Part shown: piece by piece, positions 34,332-43,362 of the stretch
Layout of the letters: each line of letters begins with the position of its first letter
How positions within the stretch are numbered: the first letter of the stretch is position 1
NCBI RefSeq assembly: GCF_900167535.1
Contig: NZ_FUYE01000002.1
Coordinates: 372,001-436,000, forward strand
Length of the DNA: 64,000 nucleotides
Direction of reading: 5' to 3'
DNA from: Prosthecobacter debontii
Lineage (GTDB): Bacteria; Verrucomicrobiota; Verrucomicrobiia; Verrucomicrobiales; Verrucomicrobiaceae
The notes under the pieces: generated by a model
Told to the model about the DNA's origin: nothing
Database searches by the model: none
Seen by the model: only the letters and a program-made list of their open reading frames with translations
Position numbers and translations under genes: made by a program

Positions 34332-36053
34332 TTAAAAGTAACGACGCAGAGAGACACCAACAAGATGTTCTGTATAGGGGTTTTCGGCGCGATTAAACTC
34401 TTCGTATTGATAAAATAGTTTGCCAGTGAGACGGAATCCAAGCTGCTGGTTGAGCTCAAGCCTGTACAACCACCGGGAGGAATCTTCCTCAACGGTTGAT
34501 TGATCAGCCTGATCATAATACACAAGAGCGCGAATATCGGTAAAATCTAAAGGCCTATATGTAAGCCTAAATCCACCACCAAAACGGTCTCTCATCGGGA
34601 ACAAATCTTCAGCAGAGGATTCGTTGTGCGTATATTGGGCGAAGATCCGCGCATCAAGGCGTGAGGTAATGCGCTGATCGATAGCATAACGGATATAATC
34701 GGCGGCGCGGGTATCTGAAGAAAATTCATGATAAAAATATCCCTGCCCAGCAGTTAGGCGGTGTTGAGTCGTCGTGGTGAGGGTATGCTCCAGATCGACG
34801 CTCCAGACAAAGCGATTCCGCTCATCCGCATCACCCGTCTGAAAGGCGTATCCCGCCATGCTATACCAATTTAAGTTTTCTGTGAGGCGACCCGTGAGCT
34901 CCAATTGAAACTGGTGGAGCAGGCTGTCATAGCCATCATTAGACATATATTGATAGCTAAATCGAGGAGCGAAAGGAATCGATGAGCCTTCATACTGCAT
35001 CCAAATGGCGAACCAATCACGCTTGCTATGGTTCTCGAAAGAGAATGTTCTCCAAAAGTCAGAGCGCTCAATGCCAAGCCCAAGTCGCCACTGATTATCG
35101 AATGTTGGGCGCGACGCGTAGAAGCCGACGGTGTTCACAAAATAAGCATCGTTACTCGTATAAAAGTCGCTCGACCGCTCATTAATGAACCCATAATAAT
35201 ATCTTCCAGCTCGATCAATCGCAGGTGAATCCGCATTCACAAGGAAGTCCAGCCCTGTTACACCGCGAAACTCGTCGAAAAACATGACCTCCCATTCGCC
35301 CAACTGCTCGGTGATGGTAAAGCGGAGGAGCAGCGGAGGATCATCGCCATTGCCAAATCGCAGGGCCACTTCGTTTTCGAACGGTAGATACATCACGTTG
35401 GCGACCGCAGAGATGTATATTGAGTCTGTAATCCTCAAGAGCCCGCGCACCCCTAATTCGACATAGGCAGCAAAGCCATCATCATGCTGGTCATGCCGAT
35501 CCTGCGGCAAGCTGCCGTTGTAATCCGTGTAAATTGCCCCTGCGCCGACCCACAAAACATCAAAATACAGTGGACCCGCCTTAACATGCGCCAACTCTGG
35601 TTCAAATGTTCTAGTCAAAAGACCCAGGCTTCCATCCACCGTAAACGAAGCGTTTTGAAGTCGGCTGCTTTCAACAGCGAGCGCATCATGAGGTGTAAAG
35701 ACCCCGAGCCCTCTATTCAGCGGCCTGAAAAAGTCCTGATTTCTCTGATAAAAGTCAGGCTCATTATCATAATATCTGAAAAGACCTGATGCTGTCTGTG
35801 CGGGACCATCAGGACCGTCTACAGAATATGGGCTCAAACCTCTCCCCAAACTTCTGGAATCTGCCGCGCCCCTGAGCAGCGTATCTTCAGCGATGGTCGG
35901 AAAGTACCCGGGATTTTGAGTATCTCCCGGCAACTCTTCGGCATTTTGTGCATTCAAGCAGCTTATGAAAGATGCAATCACGAGACACGGCAACACCGCG
36001 ATCCTCGCCCGCAGCCCGAGGGAAGGTTGTAACGATTTTTGATGCATTGCCAT
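34332..36053 (-). CDS. Large outer-membrane beta-barrel protein
   Basis: 573-aa exported protein (signal peptide ending near FISCLNAQ; the Cys could also be a lipobox). From about residue 130 it shows regular 10-12-residue amphipathic strands rich in Tyr/Trp/Phe (FYTSNDAYFVNTVGFYAS, WFAIWMQYEG, LYRLELNQQLGFRLTGKLFY), consistent with roughly 16-20 barrel strands, and ends in a C-terminal Phe (SLRRYF) expected by the BAM machinery. It occupies a position like EpsL/AlgE-type barrels in exopolysaccharide loci, but I cannot assign the family. M3 (36047) is an alternative start. Confidence 0.78.
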   Translation of the reverse strand: MAMHQKSLQPSLGLRARIAVLPCLVIASFISCLNAQNAEELPGDTQNPGYFPTIAEDTLLRGAADSRSLGRGLSPYSVDGPDGPAQTASGLFRYYDNEPDFYQRNQDFFRPLNRGLGVFTPHDALAVESSRLQNASFTVDGSLGLLTRTFEPELAHVKAGPLYFDVLWVGAGAIYTDYNGSLPQDRHDQHDDGFAAYVELGVRGLLRITDSIYISAVANVMYLPFENEVALRFGNGDDPPLLLRFTITEQLGEWEVMFFDEFRGVTGLDFLVNADSPAIDRAGRYYYGFINERSSDFYTSNDAYFVNTVGFYASRPTFDNQWRLGLGIERSDFWRTFSFENHSKRDWFAIWMQYEGSSIPFAPRFSYQYMSNDGYDSLLHQFQLELTGRLTENLNWYSMAGYAFQTGDADERNRFVWSVDLEHTLTTTTQHRLTAGQGYFYHEFSSDTRAADYIRYAIDQRITSRLDARIFAQYTHNESSAEDLFPMRDRFGGGFRLTYRPLDFTDIRALVYYDQADQSTVEEDSSRWLYRLELNQQLGFRLTGKLFYQYEEFNRAENPYTEHLVGVSLRRYF

Positions 36054-36089
36054 AAATATTATAACCTTAAAAAGCCGTTTTCAGCAACA

Positions 36090-36365
36090 TTATGCCGTCT
36101 TGCGAGTGAAAAAACCAAATTGCTTCAACACATCGACATCAGCGTGAGTCAGACAGTATAGGCAATGTGCGATAACACCCAAAAAAGGAACAAGCAACAC
36201 GATCAAAGACCAAAGCAGGCGCCCCTCTAACTTTTTAAAAGTGACCCACACGCTCGTCAGCGTCACTAGAACAGCGAGCACGTAAATAGCCATGAGTGCC
36301 CAAATCACTTCTGGTATGACGTTTTCTGCACGTAGTGTAAGAAGGCGAATCAGGACGGTTATCAT
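36090..36365 (-). CDS. Small two-helix membrane protein, PLDc_N-like
   Basis: 91-aa protein with two hydrophobic segments (VIWALMAIYVLAVLVTLTSV and LLWSLIVLLVPFLGVIAHCL). The second, with its W-x-hydrophobic-P-hydrophobic-G pattern, resembles the phospholipase D N-terminal (PLDc_N) membrane domain also seen at the start of the cardiolipin synthase at 53829. It is alone here without a catalytic domain. It heads the minus-strand series leading into the beta-barrel gene (36-bp gap). Confidence 0.6.
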   Translation of the reverse strand: MITVLIRLLTLRAENVIPEVIWALMAIYVLAVLVTLTSVWVTFKKLEGRLLWSLIVLLVPFLGVIAHCLYCLTHADVDVLKQFGFFTRKTA

Positions 36366-36607
36366 ATCAGTGTTTACGTGACTTTGCGCCTGGAGTTACA
36401 GCTGTCGACTCACTTTTCGTGAACTTTTGAAGTGTTATGTAATTTTTAGTACTGATGCTTATCAGTCGATACCAAGGCCTCCAAGTCACTGCTTCGATTT
36501 TTTGTAAATGGAGGGCTGCTAATCTCTTTAATAGCTGACTTCAAGTTTAAATTCTCATTTTTGAGTGATTTCGCAGCATAGAATGAGCCAACAACTTTCA
36601 AAAAATT
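36366..36607. other. AT-rich spacer upstream of the polysaccharide export locus
   Basis: Intergenic stretch between the head of the export genes and the pseudouridine synthase terminator. It presumably contains the promoter of the export series on the minus strand, but I could not pick out convincing -35/-10 or sigma-54 (TGGCAC-N5-TTGC) elements. No reading frame of interest. Confidence 0.4.
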
Positions 36608-36634
36608 GCCCGCACAGCTTCTCATGCCGCGGAC
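36608..36634 (-). terminator. Rho-independent terminator of the pseudouridine synthase gene
   Basis: GC-rich hairpin on the minus strand (GTCCGCGGCA...TGTGCGGGC, one bulge, G-T pairs, 8-nt loop) starting 3 bp after the stop codon and followed by AATTTTTT. Confidence 0.65.
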
Positions 36635-36637
36635 TTT

Positions 36638-37477
36638 TTAAACAGATCTCAACAGATCACGCAAAGTTTCGGGTAAATCTGCGGCCCAATTCTTTCGTAT
36701 GGTAGCATGGCTCAAGACGTTGGAATGAAGGGCGTGGGTCGGGGTAAACTGAGTCCTTTTCAACGCATCGCTCCAGCCCTTCTCGATAAATTCGAGATAA
36801 GCATTCTCATCCCGTCCGTAAATTTTATCTCCCACGATGGAGTGTTGCAGGTGTGCCAAGTGGACACGGATCTGATGCATCCGGCCAGTTATCGGTGAGG
36901 CTTCGACCAGACTAATGGGGCCGATGTCAGGGTGATTGACCCGTCGGAGAACTCTGAACCGTGTTTGGCAGGGCGTTCCATCTCTGTGAACACACTGTTT
37001 AACCCAAATTCGGGTTTCCATGACTTCCCCTTGGCGGAGAATGGGGGCTTCGAGGTCGTATTCTTCCCAACTGGGCCAGCCATGAACAACGGCTAAATAG
37101 GTTTTGTGGATCCGCCTCTCCTGCATGGCGATGCCGAAAAGGCGAGCGGCGGTGCGGTTTTTGGCTACGAGCACGACTCCGCTTGTTTCACGATCAAGTC
37201 GATTGATGATCGAAATCTGCCCCCCATTAGCCAGTTCATACGCCAAAAGATCCCTCAGCCCATGCCAGAGAGTCCGGCAGTCACTCGGTTTGCTCGGGTG
37301 TACCTGCAAAGGGGCAGGTTTATCGACGACGATGTATTCGTCGGTTTCATCAAGGATGGTAAAGTCTGGGTTGACGGCGATCTGCACGAGCAAAGGGAAA
37401 CTCAAATCTAGCTCAATATCCAGATAAGGACACTCTTGTCCCAAGGGCCTACGAAATGAAAAACCTCCTTGAGCCAC
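36638..37477 (-). CDS. RluA-family pseudouridine synthase
   Basis: Up to 279-aa RNA pseudouridine synthase. The catalytic motif IINRLDRETSGVVL contains the essential Asp; ITGRMHQIRVHL and GDKIYG are further family motifs, and EYIVVDKPAPLQVHPSK marks the domain start. No S4 domain precedes it. The 5' limit is doubtful: the first in-frame start (GTG 37477) sits in the loop of a strong terminator hairpin (37461-37495). No ATG occurs before the conserved core, so the true start is probably a downstream non-ATG codon such as TTG 37405 or GTG 37387. The rRNA/tRNA target is unknown. Confidence 0.88.
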   Translation of the reverse strand: MAQGGFSFRRPLGQECPYLDIELDLSFPLLVQIAVNPDFTILDETDEYIVVDKPAPLQVHPSKPSDCRTLWHGLRDLLAYELANGGQISIINRLDRETSGVVLVAKNRTAARLFGIAMQERRIHKTYLAVVHGWPSWEEYDLEAPILRQGEVMETRIWVKQCVHRDGTPCQTRFRVLRRVNHPDIGPISLVEASPITGRMHQIRVHLAHLQHSIVGDKIYGRDENAYLEFIEKGWSDALKRTQFTPTHALHSNVLSHATIRKNWAADLPETLRDLLRSV

Positions 37478-37495
37478 GAAAACTCAAGGAGGTTT
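37461..37495 (-). terminator. Rho-independent terminator of the Gfo/Idh gene
   Basis: Thirteen-bp perfect stem AAACCTCCTTGAG/CTCAAGGAGGTTT with a 9-nt loop, 39 bp after the oxidoreductase stop, followed on the minus strand by TTTTTCATTT. The strongest hairpin in the window. Confidence 0.82.
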
Positions 37496-37533
37496 TGATA
37501 AAGGGCTTCTAAATTTAGAGGGTTCCCGCTGAA

Positions 37534-38691
37534 TCAACGGAAGCTCTTGGCGAAATCGTCGGCCGTGGCTTTCGCCACGACCTTGGTTTTCTGGAAAGTG
37601 CTCTTCTCTCCTTTCTCAATAAGGATGCTCTCGTAGTCGGAACTGCTCATGGGCAACTCGATAGCTTTGTCCTGCCAGGTGCTGAGAAGGATCGAATTGG
37701 CCAGTTCCACACTGAAGATCCCCTCTGCAGCGGGGCTGAGGAGTTTTTCACCTTTGAGGATGGCGTTGGTAAAGTTTTGGAGGATTTCCACATGCTGGCC
37801 ACCGCTGTCGGCCACCGGAATATCCATATGCCAGCTTTCGGGCATGGCGAAGGCGGCCTCAGCTTCCATGCAGAACTTGCTCATTGGCACTCGGTTACGC
37901 TGGAAATGGATCTTGGCACCATCGGTCACGGTCAAGCGGCCGTTTTCAGCTGAGATTTCAAGCTTATTCACACCAGGAGCCTCCCCCGTGGAGGTGACAA
38001 AGGTAGCCGTCATCCCGTTATCATACTGAAGCACGGCGGTGACATCATCTTCGACCTCGATTTCATGGAACCGTCCAAACTGGCAGAAGCCGCGCACGGT
38101 CTGAGGCATGCCAAACATCCACTGGAAGAGATCCAGGTTATGAGGGCACTGGTTCATGAGGACCCCACCGCCTTCCCCTTTCCAAGTGCCACGCCAGCCA
38201 CCGGTGGCATAATAATAGTTGGTGCGGAACCAGTTGGTGACTTCCCAGTGCACGCGACGGATTTGGCCCAATTCGCCGCTGTCGATCAGGTCTTTGACCT
38301 TCTTAAAGCAGGCATTGGTGCGCATGTTAAACATGGCGGCGAAAATTTTGCTCTTGTCCGTGTGGGCGGCGATCAAGCGCTCGCAGTCGGCTTTATGAAC
38401 GGAAATGGGCTTTTCTACCAACACATGGAGACCTGCTTTCAGGGCCTCAATGCCAATGGTGGTGTGGCTGAAATGAGGAGTGCAGATCAAGATTGCATCA
38501 ATCCGGCCCGACTTGATCATGGCATTCACATCCGTGAAGGGCGTTTCACCTTCGAGCTGCTGAGGAAGAGTGCCTACGCTTTCACACATGGCGGTCACTC
38601 GCAGGCCCGGCACTTTGCCAGCGCGAATGTTTGCGAGATGGGCCTTGCCCATGTTGCCGAGTCCAACGATGCCGAGTCTGACGGTTTCCAT
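37534..38691 (-). CDS. Gfo/Idh/MocA-family NAD(P)-dependent oxidoreductase (cytoplasmic)
   Basis: 385-aa dehydrogenase with an N-terminal Rossmann fold (VRLGIVGLGNMGKAHLANI), the family EKP motif (HVLVEKPISVHKADCE) and a C-terminal GFO_IDH_MocA domain (GGGVLMNQCPHNLDLFQWMF, with the substrate-binding/catalytic DxxxH-like segment). No signal peptide. ATG 38691 (METVRLG) is chosen; the open frame runs 52 codons further into the intergenic and galE start region without a plausible start. The sugar substrate is unknown. Divergent from galE (99-bp spacer). Confidence 0.9.
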   Translation of the reverse strand: METVRLGIVGLGNMGKAHLANIRAGKVPGLRVTAMCESVGTLPQQLEGETPFTDVNAMIKSGRIDAILICTPHFSHTTIGIEALKAGLHVLVEKPISVHKADCERLIAAHTDKSKIFAAMFNMRTNACFKKVKDLIDSGELGQIRRVHWEVTNWFRTNYYYATGGWRGTWKGEGGGVLMNQCPHNLDLFQWMFGMPQTVRGFCQFGRFHEIEVEDDVTAVLQYDNGMTATFVTSTGEAPGVNKLEISAENGRLTVTDGAKIHFQRNRVPMSKFCMEAEAAFAMPESWHMDIPVADSGGQHVEILQNFTNAILKGEKLLSPAAEGIFSVELANSILLSTWQDKAIELPMSSSDYESILIEKGEKSTFQKTKVVAKATADDFAKSFR

Positions 38692-38790
38692 AGAGAAGTC
38701 GAGGCTAGCGAGGCGGCTAGCCGAGGTCAACACCGATAAAGTCACAGCATTTGATATTGCAGATGCAGCCAGCTTTGACGAAAACGGGGT

Positions 38791-39798
38791 ATGGTAGGCA
38801 CAGGCACACTTCTCGTCACAGGCGGCGCCGGTTATATCGGTTCCCACACCGTCAAATACCTCCTGGGTCAGGGGGAAAAAATTGTCGTCCTAGATAATCT
38901 CGTTTTCGGGCATCGCGATGCCCTGCCCCTGGATAAGGTCACCTTCGTTCACGGGGATATGAGTGATGCGGCTCTGATGGATCAGCTTTTAGCCGACCAC
39001 CAACCCGAGGCCGTGCTCCACTTTGCGGCCTTTGCCTATGTCGGAGAGTCCGTCACGGACCCCCTCAAATACTATCGCAACAACCTTGCTGCCCCCCTGG
39101 TGCTGCTCGAGGCGATGCAGCGTCATGGCTGCAAGCGATTCATTTTTTCTTCCACCTGTGCCACCTACGGAAATCCGGTGAAGGTCCCCATGGACGAGGA
39201 ACATCCGCAGTCTCCAGTGAATCCATACGGAGCTAGCAAATGGATGCTGGAGCGGGTGCTGAAGGACTGTGACCACGCCTGGGGACTGAAATCCGTCTTT
39301 CTGCGTTACTTCAACGCCAGTGGCTGTGACCCCGCGGGAGAGATTGGGGAAGATCATGATCCCGAAACGCATCTGATCCCGAGAATCCTCATGGCCGCCA
39401 CGGGAGAAATCTCCGAGATCACCGTCTTCGGCACGGATTACCCCACCCCAGACGGCACCTGCATCCGCGACTACATCCATGTGAATGACCTCGCCTCAGC
39501 TCACAAGCTGGCGCTGGATTATCTCCGTAAGGGGGGGGAAACCACACCGGTGAACCTGGGCACAGGTCGAGGGTTCAGCGTGAATGAGATCATCAAAACC
39601 GCCGAAGCTGTCACTGGGAAAACCATCCCCGTCAGCTATGGCCCTCGCCGTGCAGGAGATCCGCCTGAGCTGATCTGCCAACCCGCCAAGGCCAAGGAAG
39701 TCTTGGGCTGGGAAGCTCTTCACAAAGACCCCAGGGAGCACATTGAAAGCGCTTGGAAGTGGATGACCGGCCCCCGACAAGGGCGCTACGCGGACTGA
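38791..39798 (+). CDS. galE: UDP-glucose 4-epimerase
   Basis: 335-aa extended short-chain dehydrogenase. NAD-binding TGGAGYIGSHTVKYL at ~10-25, the Ser/Thr of FIFSSTCATYG, the catalytic Tyr-x3-Lys in NPYGASKWMLE, and the GalE-type substrate region FNASGCDPAGEIGEDHDPETHL and PDGTCIRDYIHVNDLA. It interconverts UDP-glucose and UDP-galactose for sugar use and surface polysaccharide synthesis. The aquaglyceroporin gene begins 71 bp downstream. Confidence 0.95.
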   Translation: MVGTGTLLVTGGAGYIGSHTVKYLLGQGEKIVVLDNLVFGHRDALPLDKVTFVHGDMSDAALMDQLLADHQPEAVLHFAAFAYVGESVTDPLKYYRNNLAAPLVLLEAMQRHGCKRFIFSSTCATYGNPVKVPMDEEHPQSPVNPYGASKWMLERVLKDCDHAWGLKSVFLRYFNASGCDPAGEIGEDHDPETHLIPRILMAATGEISEITVFGTDYPTPDGTCIRDYIHVNDLASAHKLALDYLRKGGETTPVNLGTGRGFSVNEIIKTAEAVTGKTIPVSYGPRRAGDPPELICQPAKAKEVLGWEALHKDPREHIESAWKWMTGPRQGRYAD

Positions 39799-39869
39799 TT
39801 CGAGAAGTCTTGCTGTCCGTATGGCGTCCCGATAGGCTGGTGTGGAAATCCAACCCAACCTATCCCGCC

Positions 39870-40610
39870 ATGTCGCCCTTCCTTGCCGAAGTCCTCGGCA
39901 CTCTCATCCTCATTCTGCTTGGCGACGGAGTCGTGGCCAATGTCGTGCTCGGCAAAACCAAAGGTAACAACTCCGGCTGGATCGTCATCACCGCCGGCTG
40001 GGCCTTTGCCGTCACCATTGGGGTCTATTGCACCAGTGCGATCAGCGGTGCCCACCTCAATCCGGCAGTCACCGTCGCCATGGCCAGCTTGGGTCAATTC
40101 GATTGGGCGCTGGTGCCATCTTACATCGTAGCGCAGATGCTGGGGGCTTTTCTGGGTGCCATCCTGGTCTGGCTGACCTACCTGCCACACTGGAAAGAGA
40201 CCTCCGACCCAGGAGCTAAACTCGGCACCTTTTGCACGGCTCCAGCCATTCGACACCCGGTGTCGAACCTGCTGTGTGAGATCATCGGCACCGCCGTTCT
40301 AGTCATCGGTCTGCTCGCCATTTTAACGCCCGCAAACCTGATCCCAGGCACGGGCTTTGACAAAGGTTTCTCCCCTGCCCTGGTGGGTGTCTTGGTTTGG
40401 GCCATCGGACTCTCCTTGGGAGGTCCCACAGGTTACGCCATCAATCCAGCTCGAGATCTCGGGCCACGTCTAGCACATGCGCTCCTACCGATCCCCGGCA
40501 AAGGCGGCTCGGATTGGGGATACGCTTGGATTCCTGTGGTGGGTCCTTTGATCGGGGGCTGCGTGGGGGCATTCCTGCATCGGCTGCTCTGGTCCGCTCC
40601 CATTTCATAA
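39870..40610 (+). CDS. glpF: MIP-family aquaglyceroporin (glycerol facilitator type)
   Basis: 246-aa channel with six membrane segments and two half-helices bearing NPA boxes: GAHLNPAVTVA and YAINPARDLGPR. Asp after the second NPAR is characteristic of glycerol facilitators as opposed to strict water channels. It starts at MSPFLAEVLGT (39870), the family N-terminus; the open frame extends upstream into the end of galE. No glpK or glpD is nearby, so the physiological solute is uncertain. Confidence 0.92.
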   Translation: MSPFLAEVLGTLILILLGDGVVANVVLGKTKGNNSGWIVITAGWAFAVTIGVYCTSAISGAHLNPAVTVAMASLGQFDWALVPSYIVAQMLGAFLGAILVWLTYLPHWKETSDPGAKLGTFCTAPAIRHPVSNLLCEIIGTAVLVIGLLAILTPANLIPGTGFDKGFSPALVGVLVWAIGLSLGGPTGYAINPARDLGPRLAHALLPIPGKGGSDWGYAWIPVVGPLIGGCVGAFLHRLLWSAPIS

Positions 40611-40663
40611 GCCGCAGATTCAGCGATTAACTCCCACGGCGAATTCCGTTTTGCTTTCATCTC

Positions 40664-41977
40664 ATGACCTCCCGTCGCTCTTTTCTCACCTCCGCTACTG
40701 CCGCCTCATTCTCTCTGTCGGCCCTGCCTCTCTTGGGGCAAGACAGCAAGAAATACCGCACGGCTCTCATCGGCAGCGGCTGGTGGGGTATGAATATCCT
40801 GCGCGAGGCGATGGCTTCAGGAAAAACCAAGGTCGTCGCTCTCTGTGACGTGGACGAAAATGTGCTGAGCAATGGCATCGAAGACGTCAAGTCGGAGAGC
40901 GGAGATGAGCCCAAGGGATTTAAAGATTACCGAGAACTGCTCGCGGACGCGAAACCCGAGATCGTCATTGTCGCCACGCCAGATCACTGGCATGCTCTGC
41001 AAACGATTGCCTGCTGCAAAGCGGGTGCCCACGTGCTGGTTGAGAAACCCACCGGACACACGGTGAACGAAAGCCGGGCCATGGTGAAAGCCGCTAAGGA
41101 CAGTGGCGTCGTGGTGCAGGTGGGCCTGCACCGTCGCATCGGCCCACATCATGTCGAGGCGATGAACTTTCTAAAGTCCGGTAAAGTCGGCAAGGTGGGA
41201 ATGGTCCGCTTGTTTGCCGACAGCAAGGGTGGACCTGAGAGTCCGAAGCCTAACAGCAAGGTTCCTGAGGGTATGGACTGGGAGATGTGGTGCGGGCCTG
41301 CTCCCATGCGTCCTTTTAACACCAAACTTCATCCTGGGGGTTGGCGCAGTTTCCTCGATTACGCCAATGGCACCATGGGAGACTGGGGGGTTCACTGGCT
41401 AGATCAAGTTCTCTGGTGGAGTGGTGAAAAGGGACCCAAAAAAGTCTTCTGCACGGGGGGGCGCCCCATCTTTGGCAAAGCCATTCTGAACGATCAGGAA
41501 CAGACCACCGACGCCCCAGATCACCAAGTCGCCACCTTCGAATTTGAGCAATTCACGGCCGTGTGGGAGCACCGGAAGTTTGCCGAGAATAACAATGAGA
41601 AGCACAAAATCGGTGCCTATTTCTACGGTGAAAAAGGGGTGCTGCACATTGGTTGGCGGGATGGGTGGACTTTTTATCCGGTGAATGCCAAGGAAGCCCC
41701 CACACACGGAGATCACCAACTGCAGGAGCCCGACGGCCACAACATCTCTCTACTGTGGGAAGACTTCATCAAAGCCATTGAAACAGGCAGTACACCTGTC
41801 GCCGATATCGAGAGCGCGCACCGCTCAAGCTGCCTTCCCATGCTTGGCATGCTGAGCTGGAAAGCCGGACGCAGCATTCAGTGGGATGCCGACAAAGAGA
41901 AAATCATCGGTGATCCCGAAGCCAGCAAGCTGCTGAGCCGACCTTACCGGACTCCTTGGGAGTATCCTGTGGTGTGA
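40664..41977 (+). CDS. Tat-exported Gfo/Idh/MocA-family oxidoreductase
   Basis: 437-aa oxidoreductase preceded by a twin-arginine signal (MTSRRSFLTSATAASFSLSA, SRRSFL motif), so it is probably exported folded with its cofactor. Rossmann motif YRTALIGSGWWGMNILREA, family motif HVLVEKPTGHTVNES, and a C-terminal domain with GTMGDWGVHWLDQVLWW. It is close to the large Tat-secreted Gfo/Idh paralogue group of Verrucomicrobia and Planctomycetes, some of which work on glycans. Converges with the HtrA-type protease gene (15-bp gap). Confidence 0.92.
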   Translation: MTSRRSFLTSATAASFSLSALPLLGQDSKKYRTALIGSGWWGMNILREAMASGKTKVVALCDVDENVLSNGIEDVKSESGDEPKGFKDYRELLADAKPEIVIVATPDHWHALQTIACCKAGAHVLVEKPTGHTVNESRAMVKAAKDSGVVVQVGLHRRIGPHHVEAMNFLKSGKVGKVGMVRLFADSKGGPESPKPNSKVPEGMDWEMWCGPAPMRPFNTKLHPGGWRSFLDYANGTMGDWGVHWLDQVLWWSGEKGPKKVFCTGGRPIFGKAILNDQEQTTDAPDHQVATFEFEQFTAVWEHRKFAENNNEKHKIGAYFYGEKGVLHIGWRDGWTFYPVNAKEAPTHGDHQLQEPDGHNISLLWEDFIKAIETGSTPVADIESAHRSSCLPMLGMLSWKAGRSIQWDADKEKIIGDPEASKLLSRPYRTPWEYPVV

Positions 41978-41992
41978 TCCTCTCTTCGCGTC

Positions 41993-43180
41993 TCAGCGCT
42001 GCCCTGCATCGGGTCGTTGGCCCACCAAAGCCACGACCTCGGCGAGTTCACCTTCCCGGATGAGGGTGATCTTCACCTCGGTGCCTGGTTTCAACGCAAG
42101 GATGATGTTGAGCAGTTCACTCGGGGTCTGGAAAGTGCGTCCGTTGATGGAAGTGATCACATCTCCCACCGACAACCCAGCCCGTGAGGCGGGGGATTGC
42201 GGGTCCAGGTCTGTGATGTAAGCACCAAAAAGCGAGGTGCCGAGTTGGGCATCGATTCGAATCGGTTCGGCACTCAGTTCCAGCCCTAGATAGCCCCCAA
42301 TCGCTGCGGGTACTTGGCCGCCTTTGGCTTGGTTCAAAATGGCATCGACCACGAGACGCACGTCATTGGCCGGGACGGCAAGTCCAACCCCCTGCCAAGC
42401 ACGCACATTTTCATCTCCACGATAAATCGCCACATTGATGCCGACGATCTGCCCTTGAATGTTCACCAGGGGGCCGCCCGAATTACCGGGATTGATGACG
42501 GTATCGGTTTGCAGATAATTGAGCTGGCTATCACTCAGGTGGCGGTCTCGGGCACTGATGATGCCTTGAGTCACGGTGCCAGTAAGCCCGAAGGGATTAC
42601 CCACAGCGAATACAAGCTGACCCACCCGCGCATCGTCAGAATTGGCAAAGGAGAGCGCTGGGAAATCGGTCTTTCCGCCCTCAATTTTAAGCAGGGCGAT
42701 GTCTCGCTCCTTGTGCGCGCCTAAAACCCGGGCCGGATACTGTTTGTTATCGTTGGTTGTGACCATGATCTCACTCACATCCGCAATCACATGGTAATTC
42801 GTCACCACATGACCCTCTTTTGAGATGATAGCCCCTGACCCCAGGCCTGGGATCACCTGAGCGCGACCACTGACAATGCCAAAGAAAGGATGCAAAGTCG
42901 CTTGTCCACGCCGGAGAGTCTTGGTTGTGACACTGACCACGCTGGGTAGCACCGCTGAAGAGAGCCTGGAAAACTCTTCATTCATTGCGCTGAGGATTTT
43001 GACATCACTCAGGTCCAATTTAGGCTTCGGCGACGCGGTAAATTTCTCCGCTTGCGGGGGCTCCCCTCTCAAAAAATTGAGCAACCCATAACCCTCTTGG
43101 CCACGACGCCAGATGGAGAAGACCAAGGAGGCGATCAAAAAGACAGTGATGGCAAAAATGAGGCGGCGGAGAGTTTCCAT
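41993..43180 (-). CDS. HtrA/DegP-type serine protease with one PDZ domain
   Basis: 395-aa S1C protease anchored by an N-terminal membrane segment (RLIFAITVFLIASLVFSIW). The catalytic triad is His130 (VTNYHVIADV), Asp160 (ERDIALLKIEGG) and Ser234 (INPGNSGGPLVN); one PDZ domain occupies ~300-390 (SPASRAGLSVGDVITSINGR). A single PDZ and a membrane anchor make it DegS-like in layout, although no sigma-E circuit is visible. ATG 43180 (METLRRLIF) is chosen; the longer open frame runs upstream into non-coding sequence. Confidence 0.93.
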   Translation of the reverse strand: METLRRLIFAITVFLIASLVFSIWRRGQEGYGLLNFLRGEPPQAEKFTASPKPKLDLSDVKILSAMNEEFSRLSSAVLPSVVSVTTKTLRRGQATLHPFFGIVSGRAQVIPGLGSGAIISKEGHVVTNYHVIADVSEIMVTTNDNKQYPARVLGAHKERDIALLKIEGGKTDFPALSFANSDDARVGQLVFAVGNPFGLTGTVTQGIISARDRHLSDSQLNYLQTDTVINPGNSGGPLVNIQGQIVGINVAIYRGDENVRAWQGVGLAVPANDVRLVVDAILNQAKGGQVPAAIGGYLGLELSAEPIRIDAQLGTSLFGAYITDLDPQSPASRAGLSVGDVITSINGRTFQTPSELLNIILALKPGTEVKITLIREGELAEVVALVGQRPDAGQR

Positions 43181-43362
43181 GACAACCCTCTTACGATGCG
43201 CCTTACGCTCGCAATGGCAAGATGCGGCCTTGAAGTTCTCGCTCCCCTGAACGGAAACCAACCGTGCAGGCAACTTTCGCAACGAAGAGCCAACGCTTTG
43301 ATCTTCAGGGTTGTCATAACCGTTAAAGTCCCGTAATTTTCCATAACGAGCCACGTCTCTAC

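Noticed and set aside
36366..36637. Search for a sigma-54 promoter (TGGCAC-N5-TTGC) for the export genes
   Set aside because: No acceptable match on the minus strand; the possibility was considered because an NtrC-like activator is in the window.
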